A stretch of DNA of 26,468 nucleotides from an uncultured Caryophanales bacterium (GTDB lineage: Bacteria > Bacillota_I > Bacilli_A > RFN20 > CAG-826): NCBI GenBank assembly GCA_947165725.1, contig CAMVBL010000011.1:1-26468 (forward strand), read 5' to 3'. The position numbers were made by a program, and so were the translations under genes. The notes below the pieces were generated by a model. The model was not told where the DNA came from. It did not search any database and was given only the letters and a program-made list of their open reading frames with translations. The first letter of the stretch is position 1. Every line of letters starts with the position of its first letter. This document shows positions 1 through 7,983 of the stretch, in pieces.

Positions 1-59
<59 letters not shown>

Positions 60-214
60 TTATTCTAGTTCAAAATAATTATCTGGTTTTGTATTTTTGT
101 TTTTTAAACAAATTGACGTTGTGATGTTTGTACATCTGTTTAGTTTTCAAAGATCAGTTGCACGTTATTACTTTAGTAATAATCTCATTGGGTCTCCCCG
201 ACACGTGCTTTGAT
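60..214 (-). other. pre-16S rRNA leader
   Basis: This transcribed spacer runs from the proximal rRNA promoter to mature 16S. On the minus strand it carries a GATCTTTGAAAACT element (about 156-143), which closely resembles the conserved sequence before 16S genes in Bacillus and relatives. It also has a perfect inverted repeat, TTATTACT-TT-AGTAATAA, at 165-182. A role in antitermination and pre-rRNA processing follows from knowledge of such leaders. No coding sequence is supported here. Confidence 0.7.
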
Positions 215-244
215 ATAATATCACTTAACATTTATTAATGTCAA
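215..244 (-). promoter_or_regulatory. rRNA promoter, proximal (P2-like)
   Basis: On the minus strand a consensus -35 TTGACA (239-244) is followed, after 18 bases, by a -10 TATTAT (215-220). The hexamers and the position about 155 bases before 16S fit a growth-regulated rrn promoter. Poly-A/T tracts just upstream (about 247-276) could act as an UP element. Confidence 0.75.
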
Positions 245-317
245 TGGCTTTTTTTAATTTTTTTTCACCATTTTTTTCAGTGATATTCAGCGTTCCCTTT
301 TGGGGCGCGCTTTTACT

Positions 318-345
318 ATTATACGCATGTAAATATAGTGTGCAA
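318..345 (-). promoter_or_regulatory. rRNA promoter, distal (P1-like)
   Basis: On the minus strand TTGCAC (340-345) and a consensus TATAAT (318-323) are separated by 16 bases. With the proximal promoter this gives the tandem arrangement common in Firmicutes rrn operons. The 60-477 stretch without genes therefore holds the rRNA leader, these two promoters and the terminator of the upstream gene. Confidence 0.6.
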
Positions 346-420
346 GAACTTTTTTATATTTTTTACAAAAATACGTATATATGTGCCTACATAACGTGCG
401 CGCGTGCGCTAATATATATA

Positions 421-455
421 AAAAGAATAGGCCCACTATTCTGACCTATCCTTTT
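421..455 (-). terminator. intrinsic terminator after the tyrosine phosphatase gene
   Basis: An 11-bp stem with one G-U pair (445-455 with 421-431) and a 13-base loop lies just past the stop codon at 478. On the minus strand the stem ends in TTTT and runs into a TA-rich tract. It separates the phosphatase gene from the rRNA promoters. The stem also has A and T ends on the plus strand and could work both ways. Confidence 0.75.
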
Positions 456-477
456 ATAATATTTATTTATTTTTATT

Positions 478-1944
478 CTATTTTGCAGGTTCAAGCATGA
501 TATTTCTAATTGTGTCAATTGTGGTTTGACTAATTCCACATTTACTCTTTAAGTATTCTTCCATGCCTTGCTTGATAGTTTTTGTTGTACCCCAACCTAA
601 ACCATTATTAGAGGTTCTTGTAAGATAATCAACTAAACCTGGCCAATCATTCCATGGGCCATTGCGCAAATGTCCACGATAGTTTCTAGATGGATTGCTA
701 CTATAACTTGTTAATTCAAAGTCAATAACTAAGTCTGTGTAACTCATACCAAGAACTGCGCCAAGCATGAATCCCACTACACCAGTTCTATCCGCGCCAC
801 CATAACAGTGATAATAAACTGGATGTTGATCGGCTTGGGCAAAAGCTTCAAACAATTGTTTGATTTCTTTGGTATTTTTTTGCATTCCACTATAGTAACT
901 ACTGATTGGGATGAGTTTATAATCAATATCACCATTTACTGCAAAATTGCATTTGCCTGAAGATGATGGATAACCATTGGTTTCACTGCCACTTCTTAAG
1001 TCGATTTCTAAACCGTTGATCATACCCATATCTTCTCTGAAGGCTTTCTTAGAAGCATCTGTTTGAGAAACGATATGACCATCTCTAGCATCTGTTTTGC
1101 CTGTATCATCGGTATAACGTTGGCTACCATACCAACCAGTCTTACTATTGATTTCACCACCACGATAGACTAAACCTTGTTTAATTCTTTGACCAGATGA
1201 AGTCATATAGCCACCCATATCACGGACATTAAACATTGGTCGAGCGTCAATCCAACGTGGATAATCGCCAGTTACAAAGTCCATGGTTTTGGAGTCTTTT
1301 CCATCAGCGGTTACTTTGACGTAGTATTTTTGATTAACTAATAGATTTTTAAGATAAACTTTGGTGAGATTAGAAGTAATTATTTTAGCATTGCTAAAAT
1401 CTTCATTCACACTGTAGGAAATTGTATATTCTTTGTTCTTTAAAACATCAACTGGTCTAAATTCAATTTCGATGCCTTTGCTTTCATCGCTTTTCTGACC
1501 TTTAGTGTAATCCGCACCAATGGCATCAAGATAAACGTTTTCCGTTGTGCCATCACGATAACCACCAGTATTGTCTTGATAGTTGCCTGAGCTTGGTAAA
1601 ACACCTTTGGTGATATCAACACCAGATGTGCCATATAAATCGTTTATATAATAATCTGCGTCACCGCCTTTTTCTTGAATGAGTTTCTTTTGTTGAGCCC
1701 GCATGTCATCAACATACTTTTTACAGTTATAACTCATTGAAGATAAATTGTTTGGCTTTAATAATGTGAAGTTATCGTTTATAACTTCTTCTTTTACTTC
1801 GTAGGAGATTGGAATGGTTGATTCATCCTGTGGAAGACTAGATTGATCTGCATTCGAAACATCACTATTAGCGGGTTGAACGTTGTTGCAGCCACTTAAA
1901 AGTAAAGCGGCAATCACAGAAACTAAAAGAATAGGCTTTTTCAT
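478..1944 (-). CDS. Secreted lipoprotein tyrosine phosphatase
   Basis: This is a 488-residue lipoprotein. The N-terminus is MKKP followed by a hydrophobic stretch and the lipobox LLSGC, so the protein should be lipidated and held outside the membrane. Residues about 150-230 look like a fibronectin-III/Ig-type beta domain. The C-terminal half carries the NVRDMGGY and KQGLVYRGG motifs and the active-site loop HCYGGADRTG, with the C-X5-R cysteine at about residue 380 and the arginine at 386. These identify the Y_phosphatase3 family of protein tyrosine or lipid phosphatases. I chose the internal ATG at 1944 because AAGGAA sits seven bases upstream; the longer frame up to 1980 has no ribosome site. 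The substrate is unknown. The gene stands alone and ends in a terminator beside the rRNA promoters. Confidence 0.85.
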   Translation of the reverse strand: MKKPILLVSVIAALLLSGCNNVQPANSDVSNADQSSLPQDESTIPISYEVKEEVINDNFTLLKPNNLSSMSYNCKKYVDDMRAQQKKLIQEKGGDADYYINDLYGTSGVDITKGVLPSSGNYQDNTGGYRDGTTENVYLDAIGADYTKGQKSDESKGIEIEFRPVDVLKNKEYTISYSVNEDFSNAKIITSNLTKVYLKNLLVNQKYYVKVTADGKDSKTMDFVTGDYPRWIDARPMFNVRDMGGYMTSSGQRIKQGLVYRGGEINSKTGWYGSQRYTDDTGKTDARDGHIVSQTDASKKAFREDMGMINGLEIDLRSGSETNGYPSSSGKCNFAVNGDIDYKLIPISSYYSGMQKNTKEIKQLFEAFAQADQHPVYYHCYGGADRTGVVGFMLGAVLGMSYTDLVIDFELTSYSSNPSRNYRGHLRNGPWNDWPGLVDYLTRTSNNGLGWGTTKTIKQGMEEYLKSKCGISQTTIDTIRNIMLEPAK

Positions 1945-2043
1945 AAATATTCCTTTCTTATTTATCAAAATCTTATACATCTATTATCATCGATTTCTCT
2001 AATAACATAAAGTGATTATCTTTAGATTAAGAGAAGATAAAAA

Positions 2044-2072
2044 AATGAGGATGTCATCCCGACACCCTCATT
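2044..2072 (-). terminator. terminator of the gap-pgk-tpiA operon
   Basis: A 12-bp stem (2061-2072 with 2044-2055, one G-U pair) and a five-base loop are followed on the minus strand by an eight-base T tract (2045-2038). It lies 14 bases past the tpiA stop and closes the glycolytic operon. Confidence 0.9.
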
Positions 2073-2085
2073 TAGTTTAATTTGA

Positions 2086-2841
2086 TTAAAGAATGTTATT
2101 GAGTAAGGCTTCGTAAGAATCAATCTTTAAGGAAGCACCACCGACTAAACCACCATCGACATCTGGGCAAGATAAATATGCTTTGATGTTTTCTGGTTTA
2201 ACGGAACCACCATATAAGACTCTAATTTCGTCAGCGACATCACCGAACATTTCTCTTAAAACATCACGAATGAATTTGCAAACGTCTTCAGCGATTTCTG
2301 TAGAAGCGTTTTTACCTGTACCAATGGACCAAACTGGTTCATAAGCAACGACTAAGTTTTTAACATCTTCAGAGGTTAAATCTTTTAAGCCAACGCGAAC
2401 TTGTTCACCAACAACGGCTTTTGTTTGATTAGCTTCGAATTGCGCTAATGTTTCACCAACGCAATACACTGGAACCATATTGTTAGCGATTAAGGCTTTG
2501 ATTTTAGCATTGCACTTTTCATTTGTTTCATTGTCGTAGGTTCTTCTTTCACTATGACCAATTAAAACCCAGTCGATGCCGAATTCTTTGAGCATAGGAA
2601 TAGAGACCTCGCCAGTGAAAGCACCATGATCATTGAAGTGGACGTTTTGGGCGGCCACGATCATTGTTTTAGCGGCGTTTTCTTTCACTGTGGCAAGTGA
2701 TAAGTATGTAGGAGCAACACCTAAGTCGATGTTGTTAGCTTCAGCCTTTTTGGCTAAGTCACGGGAAGCAACGGCAAACTCTTTAGCTTCGCTAGCGAGT
2801 TTGTTCATCTTCCAGTTACCTAATAATAATTTTCTTCTCAT
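2086..2841 (-). CDS. tpiA: Triosephosphate isomerase
   Basis: This 251-residue cytoplasmic TIM-barrel enzyme interconverts dihydroxyacetone phosphate and glyceraldehyde 3-phosphate. The catalytic set is intact: Asn9 and Lys11 in GNWKMN, His96 in IGHSERR and Glu168 in VAYEPVWSIGTG. The phosphate loop GGSVKP and a final GGLVGGASL are also present. Length is normal for the family. The ATG lies two bases after the pgk stop with no good ribosome site of its own, so translation is probably coupled to pgk. It is the last gene of the gap-pgk-tpiA operon. Confidence 0.98.
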   Translation of the reverse strand: MRRKLLLGNWKMNKLASEAKEFAVASRDLAKKAEANNIDLGVAPTYLSLATVKENAAKTMIVAAQNVHFNDHGAFTGEVSIPMLKEFGIDWVLIGHSERRTYDNETNEKCNAKIKALIANNMVPVYCVGETLAQFEANQTKAVVGEQVRVGLKDLTSEDVKNLVVAYEPVWSIGTGKNASTEIAEDVCKFIRDVLREMFGDVADEIRVLYGGSVKPENIKAYLSCPDVDGGLVGGASLKIDSYEALLNNIL

Positions 2842-2843
2842 AA

Positions 2844-4073
2844 TTATCTAACCACGTCGATGCCTGGTAAGTGGCCATCGTTTTCAATCATTTCTAAGGA
2901 AGCACCGCCACCTGTGGAAACGTGTGAGAATTTTTCTTTATAACCGAATTGCTTGACAGCAGCAGCGGAGTCACCACCACCACAGACTGTGAAGGCAGCG
3001 CTATTTTTAGCAATAGCTTCGCAAATGGCTAATGTACCTTTTTGGAATTCTTCTTGTTCGAAGACACCACTTGGGCCGTTCCAGAAGATCATTTTAGCTT
3101 TAGCAATTTCAGCAGCAAAGAGTTCTCTGGTCTTTGGACCGATATCTAAGCCTTGGAAGCCATCTGGGATTTCACCCTTTTCAACTGTTTCAACTGTTGT
3201 TCTTTCAGCTGGGTCAAAGGCATCACCGACAACAGAGTCAACTGGTAAGACAATTTTGCCGTTTGCTTTAACATAGCAGTTCTTAGCGTATTCTAATTGA
3301 TCTTCTTCAACTGGAGAATTACCAGTCTTGTGGCCTAAAGCTCTTAAGAATGTGAAAGCCATCGCACCACCGATTAAGATCTTGTCGCATTTCTTTAATA
3401 AGGATTCGATAACTTTGATTTTATCGGAAACTTTTAAACCACCTAAAATAGCAACATATGGACGGTCTTCATCTTTGACGTCGACACATCTTGTTAAGTT
3501 AGCGACTTCTTTTTCGACGAGGTAACCAACGGCAACTGGCTTACCTTCGGCTTTTAAGATTTCTGGAATACCGTATGTAGAAGCATGAGCACGGTGAGCG
3601 GAACCGAATGCATCCATGACGAAGGCATCACCTAAGGCGGCCCAAATCTTGGCTAATTCTGGATCGTTCTTTTCTTCACCCTTTTCATAACGGGTATTTT
3701 GCATTAATAAGACTTCGCCATTCTTTAAAGCGTTAACTGCGTTAGTTAATTCTTCACCACGAGTTTCTTTAACGAAAACGACTGGTTGATTTAATAATTC
3801 GCTTAAGCGAACTGCCACTGGGGCTAAGTTACCATCTTTAATTTGTTTGGCGAATTTTTCTGGATCTTCTTGCGCTAATTTGTGTTTGACTTTGCCTAAG
3901 TGAGACATTAAGACAACTCTAGCACCTTTAGCGATTAATTCTTTGATTGTTGGTAAGGCTGCAACGATACGATTATCGTCACGGATTGCACCATCTTTTA
4001 GAGGGACGTTGAAGTCAACACGAACGATGACTCTTTTACCTTCTAAATTGGTCATTTCTTTAACTGTTAACAT
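2844..4073 (-). CDS. pgk: Phosphoglycerate kinase
   Basis: This 409-residue glycolytic enzyme makes ATP from 1,3-bisphosphoglycerate. Signature elements are RVDFNVPLKDG near the N-terminus, the substrate-binding SHLGK loop, DAFGSAHRAHAS, ILGGLKVSDKI in the hinge and nucleotide domain, and the GGGDSAAAV and STGGGASLE loops at the C-terminus. The start is placed at the ATG at 4073, preceded by GAAAGGA at suitable distance; the open frame runs 11 codons further up without support. About 14 residues between SHLGKVKHK and LAPVAVRL (LAQEDPEKFAKQIKDGN) lengthen the usual loop slightly. It sits between gap and tpiA, with a structured 84-base spacer before it. Confidence 0.97.
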   Translation of the reverse strand: MLTVKEMTNLEGKRVIVRVDFNVPLKDGAIRDDNRIVAALPTIKELIAKGARVVLMSHLGKVKHKLAQEDPEKFAKQIKDGNLAPVAVRLSELLNQPVVFVKETRGEELTNAVNALKNGEVLLMQNTRYEKGEEKNDPELAKIWAALGDAFVMDAFGSAHRAHASTYGIPEILKAEGKPVAVGYLVEKEVANLTRCVDVKDEDRPYVAILGGLKVSDKIKVIESLLKKCDKILIGGAMAFTFLRALGHKTGNSPVEEDQLEYAKNCYVKANGKIVLPVDSVVGDAFDPAERTTVETVEKGEIPDGFQGLDIGPKTRELFAAEIAKAKMIFWNGPSGVFEQEEFQKGTLAICEAIAKNSAAFTVCGGGDSAAAVKQFGYKEKFSHVSTGGGASLEMIENDGHLPGIDVVR

Positions 4074-4099
4074 AGTTAAGATTCCTTTCTTCATAAATA

Positions 4100-4140
4100 A
4101 CGGCACCCATAGTAAATGAGCGCCGTATATTTCTATGGGT
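4100..4140 (-). promoter_or_regulatory. Interleaved stem-loops (possible pseudoknot or attenuator) between gap and pgk
   Basis: On the minus strand four segments occur in the order A, B, A', B'. ACCCATAG (4140-4133) pairs with CTATGGGT (4112-4105). ACGGCGC (4126-4120) pairs with GTGCCGT (4106-4100) with one G-U pair. The stems interleave and share two bases, so they could form an H-type pseudoknot or compete as alternatives. The B stem is followed by a poor T tract (TATTT) and lies just before the pgk ribosome site. A role in tuning gap against pgk expression or in mRNA processing is inference. Confidence 0.45.
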
Positions 4141-4157
4141 TAATTAAACTAAATTAA

Positions 4158-5231
4158 TTAGCACTTTTCCGCAAAGTATTTGATGGTGCGGACCATTTGT
4201 GATGTATAGGAGTTTTCATTGTCATACCAAGAGACAACTTGAACTTCATATAAACCATTGCCTAAATCGATAACCATTGTTTGTGTAGCATCGAATAAGG
4301 AACCAAATCTCATACCGATAACATCGGAGGAAACGATTGGATCTTCGTTGTAACCGAAGGATTGGTTAGCAGCGGCTTTCATAGCAGCGTTGATGGCTTC
4401 AGCTGTGACACCTTCACCTTTAACAACGGCTGTTAAGATTGTTGTGGAACCAGTAGCAACTGGGACACGTTGAGCGGAACCAATGAGTTTACCATTGAGT
4501 TCTGGGATAACTAAGCCGATAGCTTTAGCAGCACCTGTGCTGTTTGGAACGATGTTAGCAGCACCGGCACGGGCTCTACGTAAGTCACCTTTTCTGTGTG
4601 GACCATCAAGAATCATTTGGTCACCTGTATAGGCGTGGATTGTGCTCATGATACCAGATTGGATTGGAGCAAAATCGTTTAAGGCTTTGGCCATTGGGGC
4701 TAAGCAGTTTGTTGTACAAGAAGCAGCGGAGATAACGTTGTCTTCTTTTGTTAAAGTCTTTTCGTTAACACCATAGACGATTGTTGGTAAATCTTTACCC
4801 GCTGGAGCGGAGATAACGACTTTACGAGCACCGGCTTGGATGTGAGCCATGGATTTTTCTTTGGAGCAGTAGAAGCCTGTGCATTCGAGCACGACATCAA
4901 CTTTTAATTCGCCCCATGGTAAGTCTTGGGCTTTTGGACGAGCATAGATGGTAATTTCTTTGCCGTCGACTGTAATTGAACCTTCTTTGAGGATGGTCTT
5001 GCCATCTTCAGCATATTCTGGTTCTTTGCTGGAAACGGTGTGTAAGTTTTCACCGATACGACCAGCATAACCGCCTTGAGCGGTATCATATTTTAATAAG
5101 TTAGCGAGCATCTTTGGGGAAGTTAAGTCGTTAATAGCGACGATTTCGTAACCTTCTGCACCAAACATTTGTCTGAACGCTAAACGGCCAATACGACCGA
5201 ATCCGTTAATTGCAACTCTGACATTTGACAT
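4158..5231 (-). CDS. gap: Glyceraldehyde-3-phosphate dehydrogenase, NAD type
   Basis: This 357-residue enzyme catalyses the phosphorylating oxidation of glyceraldehyde 3-phosphate. The NAD-binding start [11 protein letters not shown] is followed by INDLT, where Asp35 favours NAD over NADP. The catalytic cysteine is Cys172 in [12 protein letters not shown], with His199 in [10 protein letters not shown]. The [18 protein letters not shown] phosphate-site loop is intact. It is about 20 residues longer than typical GapA, with the extra sequence around residues 65-90. The start at 5231 is set by AAAGGAGG ten bases upstream. It is the first gene of the operon and has its own promoter; no CggR-type regulator gene lies next to it. 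Confidence 0.97.
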   Translation of the reverse strand: MSNVRVAINGFGRIGRLAFRQMFGAEGYEIVAINDLTSPKMLANLLKYDTAQGGYAGRIGENLHTVSSKEPEYAEDGKTILKEGSITVDGKEITIYARPKAQDLPWGELKVDVVLECTGFYCSKEKSMAHIQAGARKVVISAPAGKDLPTIVYGVNEKTLTKEDNVISAASCTTNCLAPMAKALNDFAPIQSGIMSTIHAYTGDQMILDGPHRKGDLRRARAGAANIVPNSTGAAKAIGLVIPELNGKLIGSAQRVPVATGSTTILTAVVKGEGVTAEAINAAMKAAANQSFGYNEDPIVSSDVIGMRFGSLFDATQTMVIDLGNGLYEVQVVSWYDNENSYTSQMVRTIKYFAEKC

Positions 5232-5267
5232 GTAATTTATGCCTCCTTTATTTGTCACTGCGGTTAT

Positions 5268-5296
5268 ATTTTATATACATAGAATATAAGTTGCAA
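5268..5296 (-). promoter_or_regulatory. gap-pgk-tpiA promoter
   Basis: On the minus strand -35 TTGCAA (5291-5296) and -10 TAAAAT (5268-5273) are exactly 17 bases apart, with the -10 ending 36 bases before the gap start. The upstream terminator lies immediately before the -35, so the operon is insulated from the accessory genes. Confidence 0.65.
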
Positions 5297-5303
5297 GAAA
5301 AAA

Positions 5304-5325
5304 GCACATAATCTCATTTGTGTGC
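5304..5325 (-). terminator. terminator after the membrane-protein gene
   Basis: On the minus strand GCACA (5325-5321) pairs with TGTGC (5308-5304), followed by TTTTTTCTTG. The G-C part of the stem is only five pairs, with A-T pairs outside it beyond one mismatch. The place, 32 bases after the stop of the 5357 gene and just before the gap promoter, supports it. Confidence 0.6.
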
Positions 5326-5356
5326 ATTTTCTTTTTCTTACTAAGATTGGTTTGTT

Positions 5357-6154
5357 TTAATCGGAAACACTAATAAGACTTAGCGATGTTCCAGCAAAAT
5401 AAAACACCATCAATGGAAAATAAATTAGAAAATCAGTTATTCCAAACAATAGCCAATTGAAGAACAAACTATCAATTAACATAAACATTATACAAAGACC
5501 TATCATAGTTAGTTTCGCATAATTCAAAACAGCAAAAACTTTTTTGAATGACTTTGGACCGGTATTGCCAAAAATAGTAGAAGCAATTGTTAAAGAAAAA
5601 AGAATTATGAAGATTATCGCAAAGAACCTTTTTGTCTCATTTGAAAAATCAAGGCATAAATACAATATAGAGGCAGTCAAAAACATAATGGATGGTAGCA
5701 GAAAGACAATTGGCATTACTACTGAATTATATTTGTTATTCAAAACATTGATGGAAAGAACAGTGATAGGAAAAAGACCCACAAAAAGGATGCATCCCAG
5801 ATGCAGCATTAGAGAACCAGAATTATTACAAAACTGTTTCGTCGTTAAAAAGTCTATTAAAACTGCAATGATAAAAGTAAGACATAAACCAGCGATTATA
5901 TAGGACAAGACGTTAGTTTCGAGTGTTATGTTTTTGTTTTTCGCCAGACTGATAAAAATCAACAAGAACAACACGAAGAAAATAAAGAACACAACACAAG
6001 GAAAAACAAAAGATACTGGAGAAATAGAATTAGCTCTTTGATTGCCAGATAGTCCTAAACTAATCGCAGAAATCAGTAGCAATAGAAAGTAGATAAAGAA
6101 AATAATTGCGTAGATTAAGGATACAACAGAAATGAGTCTAATGTTTTTTTTCAT
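5357..6154 (-). CDS. Polytopic membrane protein of unknown function
   Basis: This 265-residue, highly hydrophobic protein is rich in Phe, Ile and Leu, with about seven or eight probable membrane segments (roughly residues 8-33, 50-70, 82-104, 118-136, 145-166, 176-193, 208-228 and 233-262). I recognise no family. A short charged loop with SNETKR lies near residue 172 and the tail after the last segment is only a few residues. Its ATG overlaps the stop of the upstream protease-like gene by four bases (ATGA), with no ribosome site of its own, so the two are translationally coupled. That arrangement suggests a partner role such as export, anchoring or self-protection, but this is inference from context only. 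Confidence 0.75.
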   Translation of the reverse strand: MKKNIRLISVVSLIYAIIFFIYFLLLLISAISLGLSGNQRANSISPVSFVFPCVVFFIFFVLFLLIFISLAKNKNITLETNVLSYIIAGLCLTFIIAVLIDFLTTKQFCNNSGSLMLHLGCILFVGLFPITVLSINVLNNKYNSVVMPIVFLLPSIMFLTASILYLCLDFSNETKRFFAIIFIILFSLTIASTIFGNTGPKSFKKVFAVLNYAKLTMIGLCIMFMLIDSLFFNWLLFGITDFLIYFPLMVFYFAGTSLSLISVSD

Positions 6155-7620
6155 ATGCTAACACTTACAAAACTATTATTATTATAATAGCCACAATTTG
6201 ATGATCCAGGAACAGGAGCATGCTCTTCATATTCATCAAAAGCTTTAATTTTATTTGAAATTGCATTAGGTGTGGCTGAGCAGCTAATCTTATAGTCAGG
6301 CAACGCTTTATTCCATACGCCAAGAGCAAAATGAGTGCACATGTTGTTAGGAAATGACCAAGAATCATGCAGTTCTACATAGGAATTAGCATCTTCCCAA
6401 TCAGACAAAAAGATGTTTCTTGAGTATGATACCCTATTAGGAAACAAATCATTGCCATTATGAGTATCCACATATTCAAGATTATAAAATAATCCAGTGT
6501 GCACATTGGTTTGCCAAGTTCCAAGTGTAACAGCATAATTGGATGCAACTTCCATTTTTCCTATTATCACCGAAGAAGGAGAATTGTTCTGAACAGAAAT
6601 CCAAACATGCCCCCAATCGCCAAAACTGCTACCGGTTTGTCCAGTTGGCTGAGCAAATATGGTTATTCTCAAAGCGCCACAATCTTCCATAATCCATTTC
6701 TTAATATAAATTGATACTTTGCATGCCTCACTATAGGAAATCCCATTAATTGTTGTTCTTTGACCAGTTTGTATCCCAACAATAGTATTTAAACTTGAAT
6801 CAAAAATAGGCGCTCCGTTTGCCATTGTTGTAGGGAGGGCAGAGTGACGGAAACTGTAAGTGTGCAAGTTTGAGACATTTCCACTATAAACAGTACACTG
6901 GTAAGAAGATGTATTATCATACCCGATTGTTTTGACAGTTGAGTTATTAGAAATACCCACATCAGACACGCAAAGCCAATCAGTAGTATATCCAATAGAA
7001 GAATCAATTCTCATAAGTGCCCAATTGTCGTTAGGATTAAAAGTTGTATGATAATTACCTCTCATAACTGCGGTCACATATTGAATGCCAAAAGGTTTCA
7101 CGAGAGTGCCGTTTTCAATGTGCTCACCCAAAGCAACAAAAATCGATGACGGATATCCATATTCAGTAATATACGTATTTTCTTCTGCCGTAAGTATCTC
7201 ATCTGGCCCGATTAAAGCACCACTTCCAACAAATGTCGTATCACCATATCCGTTTCTATCAGTATCATAGCAAGTATAAACGGTACAAATTGCACTATAT
7301 GGCAAGTTGGCAGAAGCACCGCTTTGTCTGCTTGTTTTTTCAATATTAAATTTTTTTTCGAAAGAAGAACCACAAGATTTGTTTTCTCTTTCAAACAAAA
7401 AATCGTCGTAATGATAGTAGTTTTTATGACCTTTAAAATCATAAGTCATAAAATCATAAGAAGTATTTTCTTCTTTTTCCATTGAGTATGAACAAACGTT
7501 GCTTTCATTTCTTGCTATATCAAAAGAGTTCAAACCATTTGCAGTTAACGGAAGTGAGTTAATTGATGAAGCTATTGATAAAAGAATCGATAATTGCAGC
7601 ATAATATGTTTTTTTAGCAA
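6151..7620 (-). CDS. Secreted trypsin-fold pseudoprotease with papain-like C-terminal domain
   Basis: This is a 489-residue protein with a signal peptide (LKKH, then a hydrophobic core to about residue 22). Residues about 108-312 follow the S1B/V8-like serine protease pattern: GSGALIGPDEILTA, then NWALMRID, then NGAPIFDSSLNTIVGIQTG. The catalytic positions are all changed: Glu147 for His, Asn199 for Asp, Asn268 for Ser. The domain is therefore probably inactive as a serine protease. The C-terminal part has WGHVWISV (His338) and NNMCTHFALGVWN (Cys428), a His-then-Cys order with a CxHFA motif that resembles permuted NlpC/P60 or LRAT-like folds; this assignment is tentative. The first codon is TTG at 7620; the next in-frame ATG at 7602 would lose the basic signal-peptide start. 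Neither has a clear ribosome site. The gene is ATGA-coupled to the membrane protein downstream. Confidence 0.75.
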   Translation of the reverse strand: MLKKHIMLQLSILLSIASSINSLPLTANGLNSFDIARNESNVCSYSMEKEENTSYDFMTYDFKGHKNYYHYDDFLFERENKSCGSSFEKKFNIEKTSRQSGASANLPYSAICTVYTCYDTDRNGYGDTTFVGSGALIGPDEILTAEENTYITEYGYPSSIFVALGEHIENGTLVKPFGIQYVTAVMRGNYHTTFNPNDNWALMRIDSSIGYTTDWLCVSDVGISNNSTVKTIGYDNTSSYQCTVYSGNVSNLHTYSFRHSALPTTMANGAPIFDSSLNTIVGIQTGQRTTINGISYSEACKVSIYIKKWIMEDCGALRITIFAQPTGQTGSSFGDWGHVWISVQNNSPSSVIIGKMEVASNYAVTLGTWQTNVHTGLFYNLEYVDTHNGNDLFPNRVSYSRNIFLSDWEDANSYVELHDSWSFPNNMCTHFALGVWNKALPDYKISCSATPNAISNKIKAFDEYEEHAPVPGSSNCGYYNNNSFVSVSI

Positions 7621-7624
7621 TCAA

Positions 7625-7653
7625 ATTATAGCATAGCATTTTAGCTTATTCAA
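7625..7653 (-). promoter_or_regulatory. promoter of the pseudoprotease-membrane protein pair
   Basis: On the minus strand TTGAAT (7648-7653) and a consensus TATAAT (7625-7630) are 17 bases apart. The -35 overlaps the stop codon of the small XRE gene. Transcription would start near 7618, at the TTG start codon itself or about 16 bases before the alternative ATG at 7602. Confidence 0.65.
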
Positions 7654-7862
7654 ATTATTCCTTCGAACAATATTGATAAGGTTATATCAAGAGATTTTGC
7701 GATTTTGTTTAGTACATTAACTGTCGGATTGCGTGTTCCTCTTTCTAAATCGCAGAGATAATTACGATTGATTTCGGCTTCTAAAGCTAGCTCTTCAATC
7801 GTCATATTTTTCTGTTGTCTAAGGTATCTAATACGAGCGCCTAACTGTTTATTGATTGTCAT
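7650..7862 (-). CDS. Small XRE-family DNA-binding regulator
   Basis: This 70-residue protein is almost entirely one Cro/C1-type helix-turn-helix (HTH_3): LGARIRYLRQQKNMTIEELA, then NRNYLCDLERGTRNPTVNVL, ending with LDITLSILFEG. It lacks any sensor or dimerisation domain, as in regulators of phage, toxin or bacteriocin islands. The ATG at 7862 is preferred over a TTG two codons earlier because GAGG (7873-7870 on the minus strand) lies seven bases upstream. That GAGG belongs to the duplicated whiA end. It lies between the two accessory gene pairs and probably regulates one or both; this is inference. Confidence 0.85.
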   Translation of the reverse strand: MTINKQLGARIRYLRQQKNMTIEELALEAEINRNYLCDLERGTRNPTVNVLNKIAKSLDITLSILFEGII

Positions 7863-7869
7863 TTTCAAA

Positions 7870-7924
7870 CCTCAAATAGAATTCATGGATGGAACGGAAT
7901 AAATGATTGATATTACTTTTAGTA
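7870..7924 (-). pseudogene. whiA 3'-end fragment
   Basis: This 55-base stretch matches the 3' end of whiA (13517-13571) at 51 positions. In the whiA frame it encodes TKSNINHLFRSIHEFYLR against TKSNVNHLFRSIHEFYLR in whiA. The four base differences give one Val-to-Ile change and two silent codons. The frame is closed by a TAA eight codons upstream. Downstream it stays open through FENDNQ to a TAA at 7851-7849, overlapping the XRE start by 14 bases. It looks like the remnant of a whiA end from a related lineage or an older insertion target. Confidence 0.8.
7870..7924 (+). repeat. direct repeat, copy 1 (whiA 3' end)
   Basis: This is the distal copy of the 55-base direct repeat whose other copy is inside intact whiA at 13517-13571. 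The two copies are in the same orientation and enclose about 5.6 kb holding only the rhs-like gene and its coupled partner. Similarity stops sharply on both sides. Confidence 0.85.
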
Positions 7925-7983
7925 GTTGATCGAGATTAACATCTTTCGCGCTTTCAAAAATGCCAGTTTTAATCATATCTAAA

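Noticed and set aside
238..444. 68-codon plus-strand frame before the 16S gene
   Set aside because: It lies over the two minus-strand rRNA promoters and the terminator, has a low-complexity Phe/Tyr-rich product and no ribosome site.
2953..3276. 107-codon plus-strand frame inside pgk, and similar frames opposite gap, uvrA and the NfeD gene
   Set aside because: These are antisense shadows of well-supported conserved genes, with no ribosome sites or recognisable products.
7849..7976. Possible longer whiA-like reading frame upstream of the 7870-7924 repeat
   Set aside because: Following the whiA frame upstream meets a TAA within eight codons, and the neighbouring sequence does not resemble whiA. 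Only the 55-base segment is homologous.
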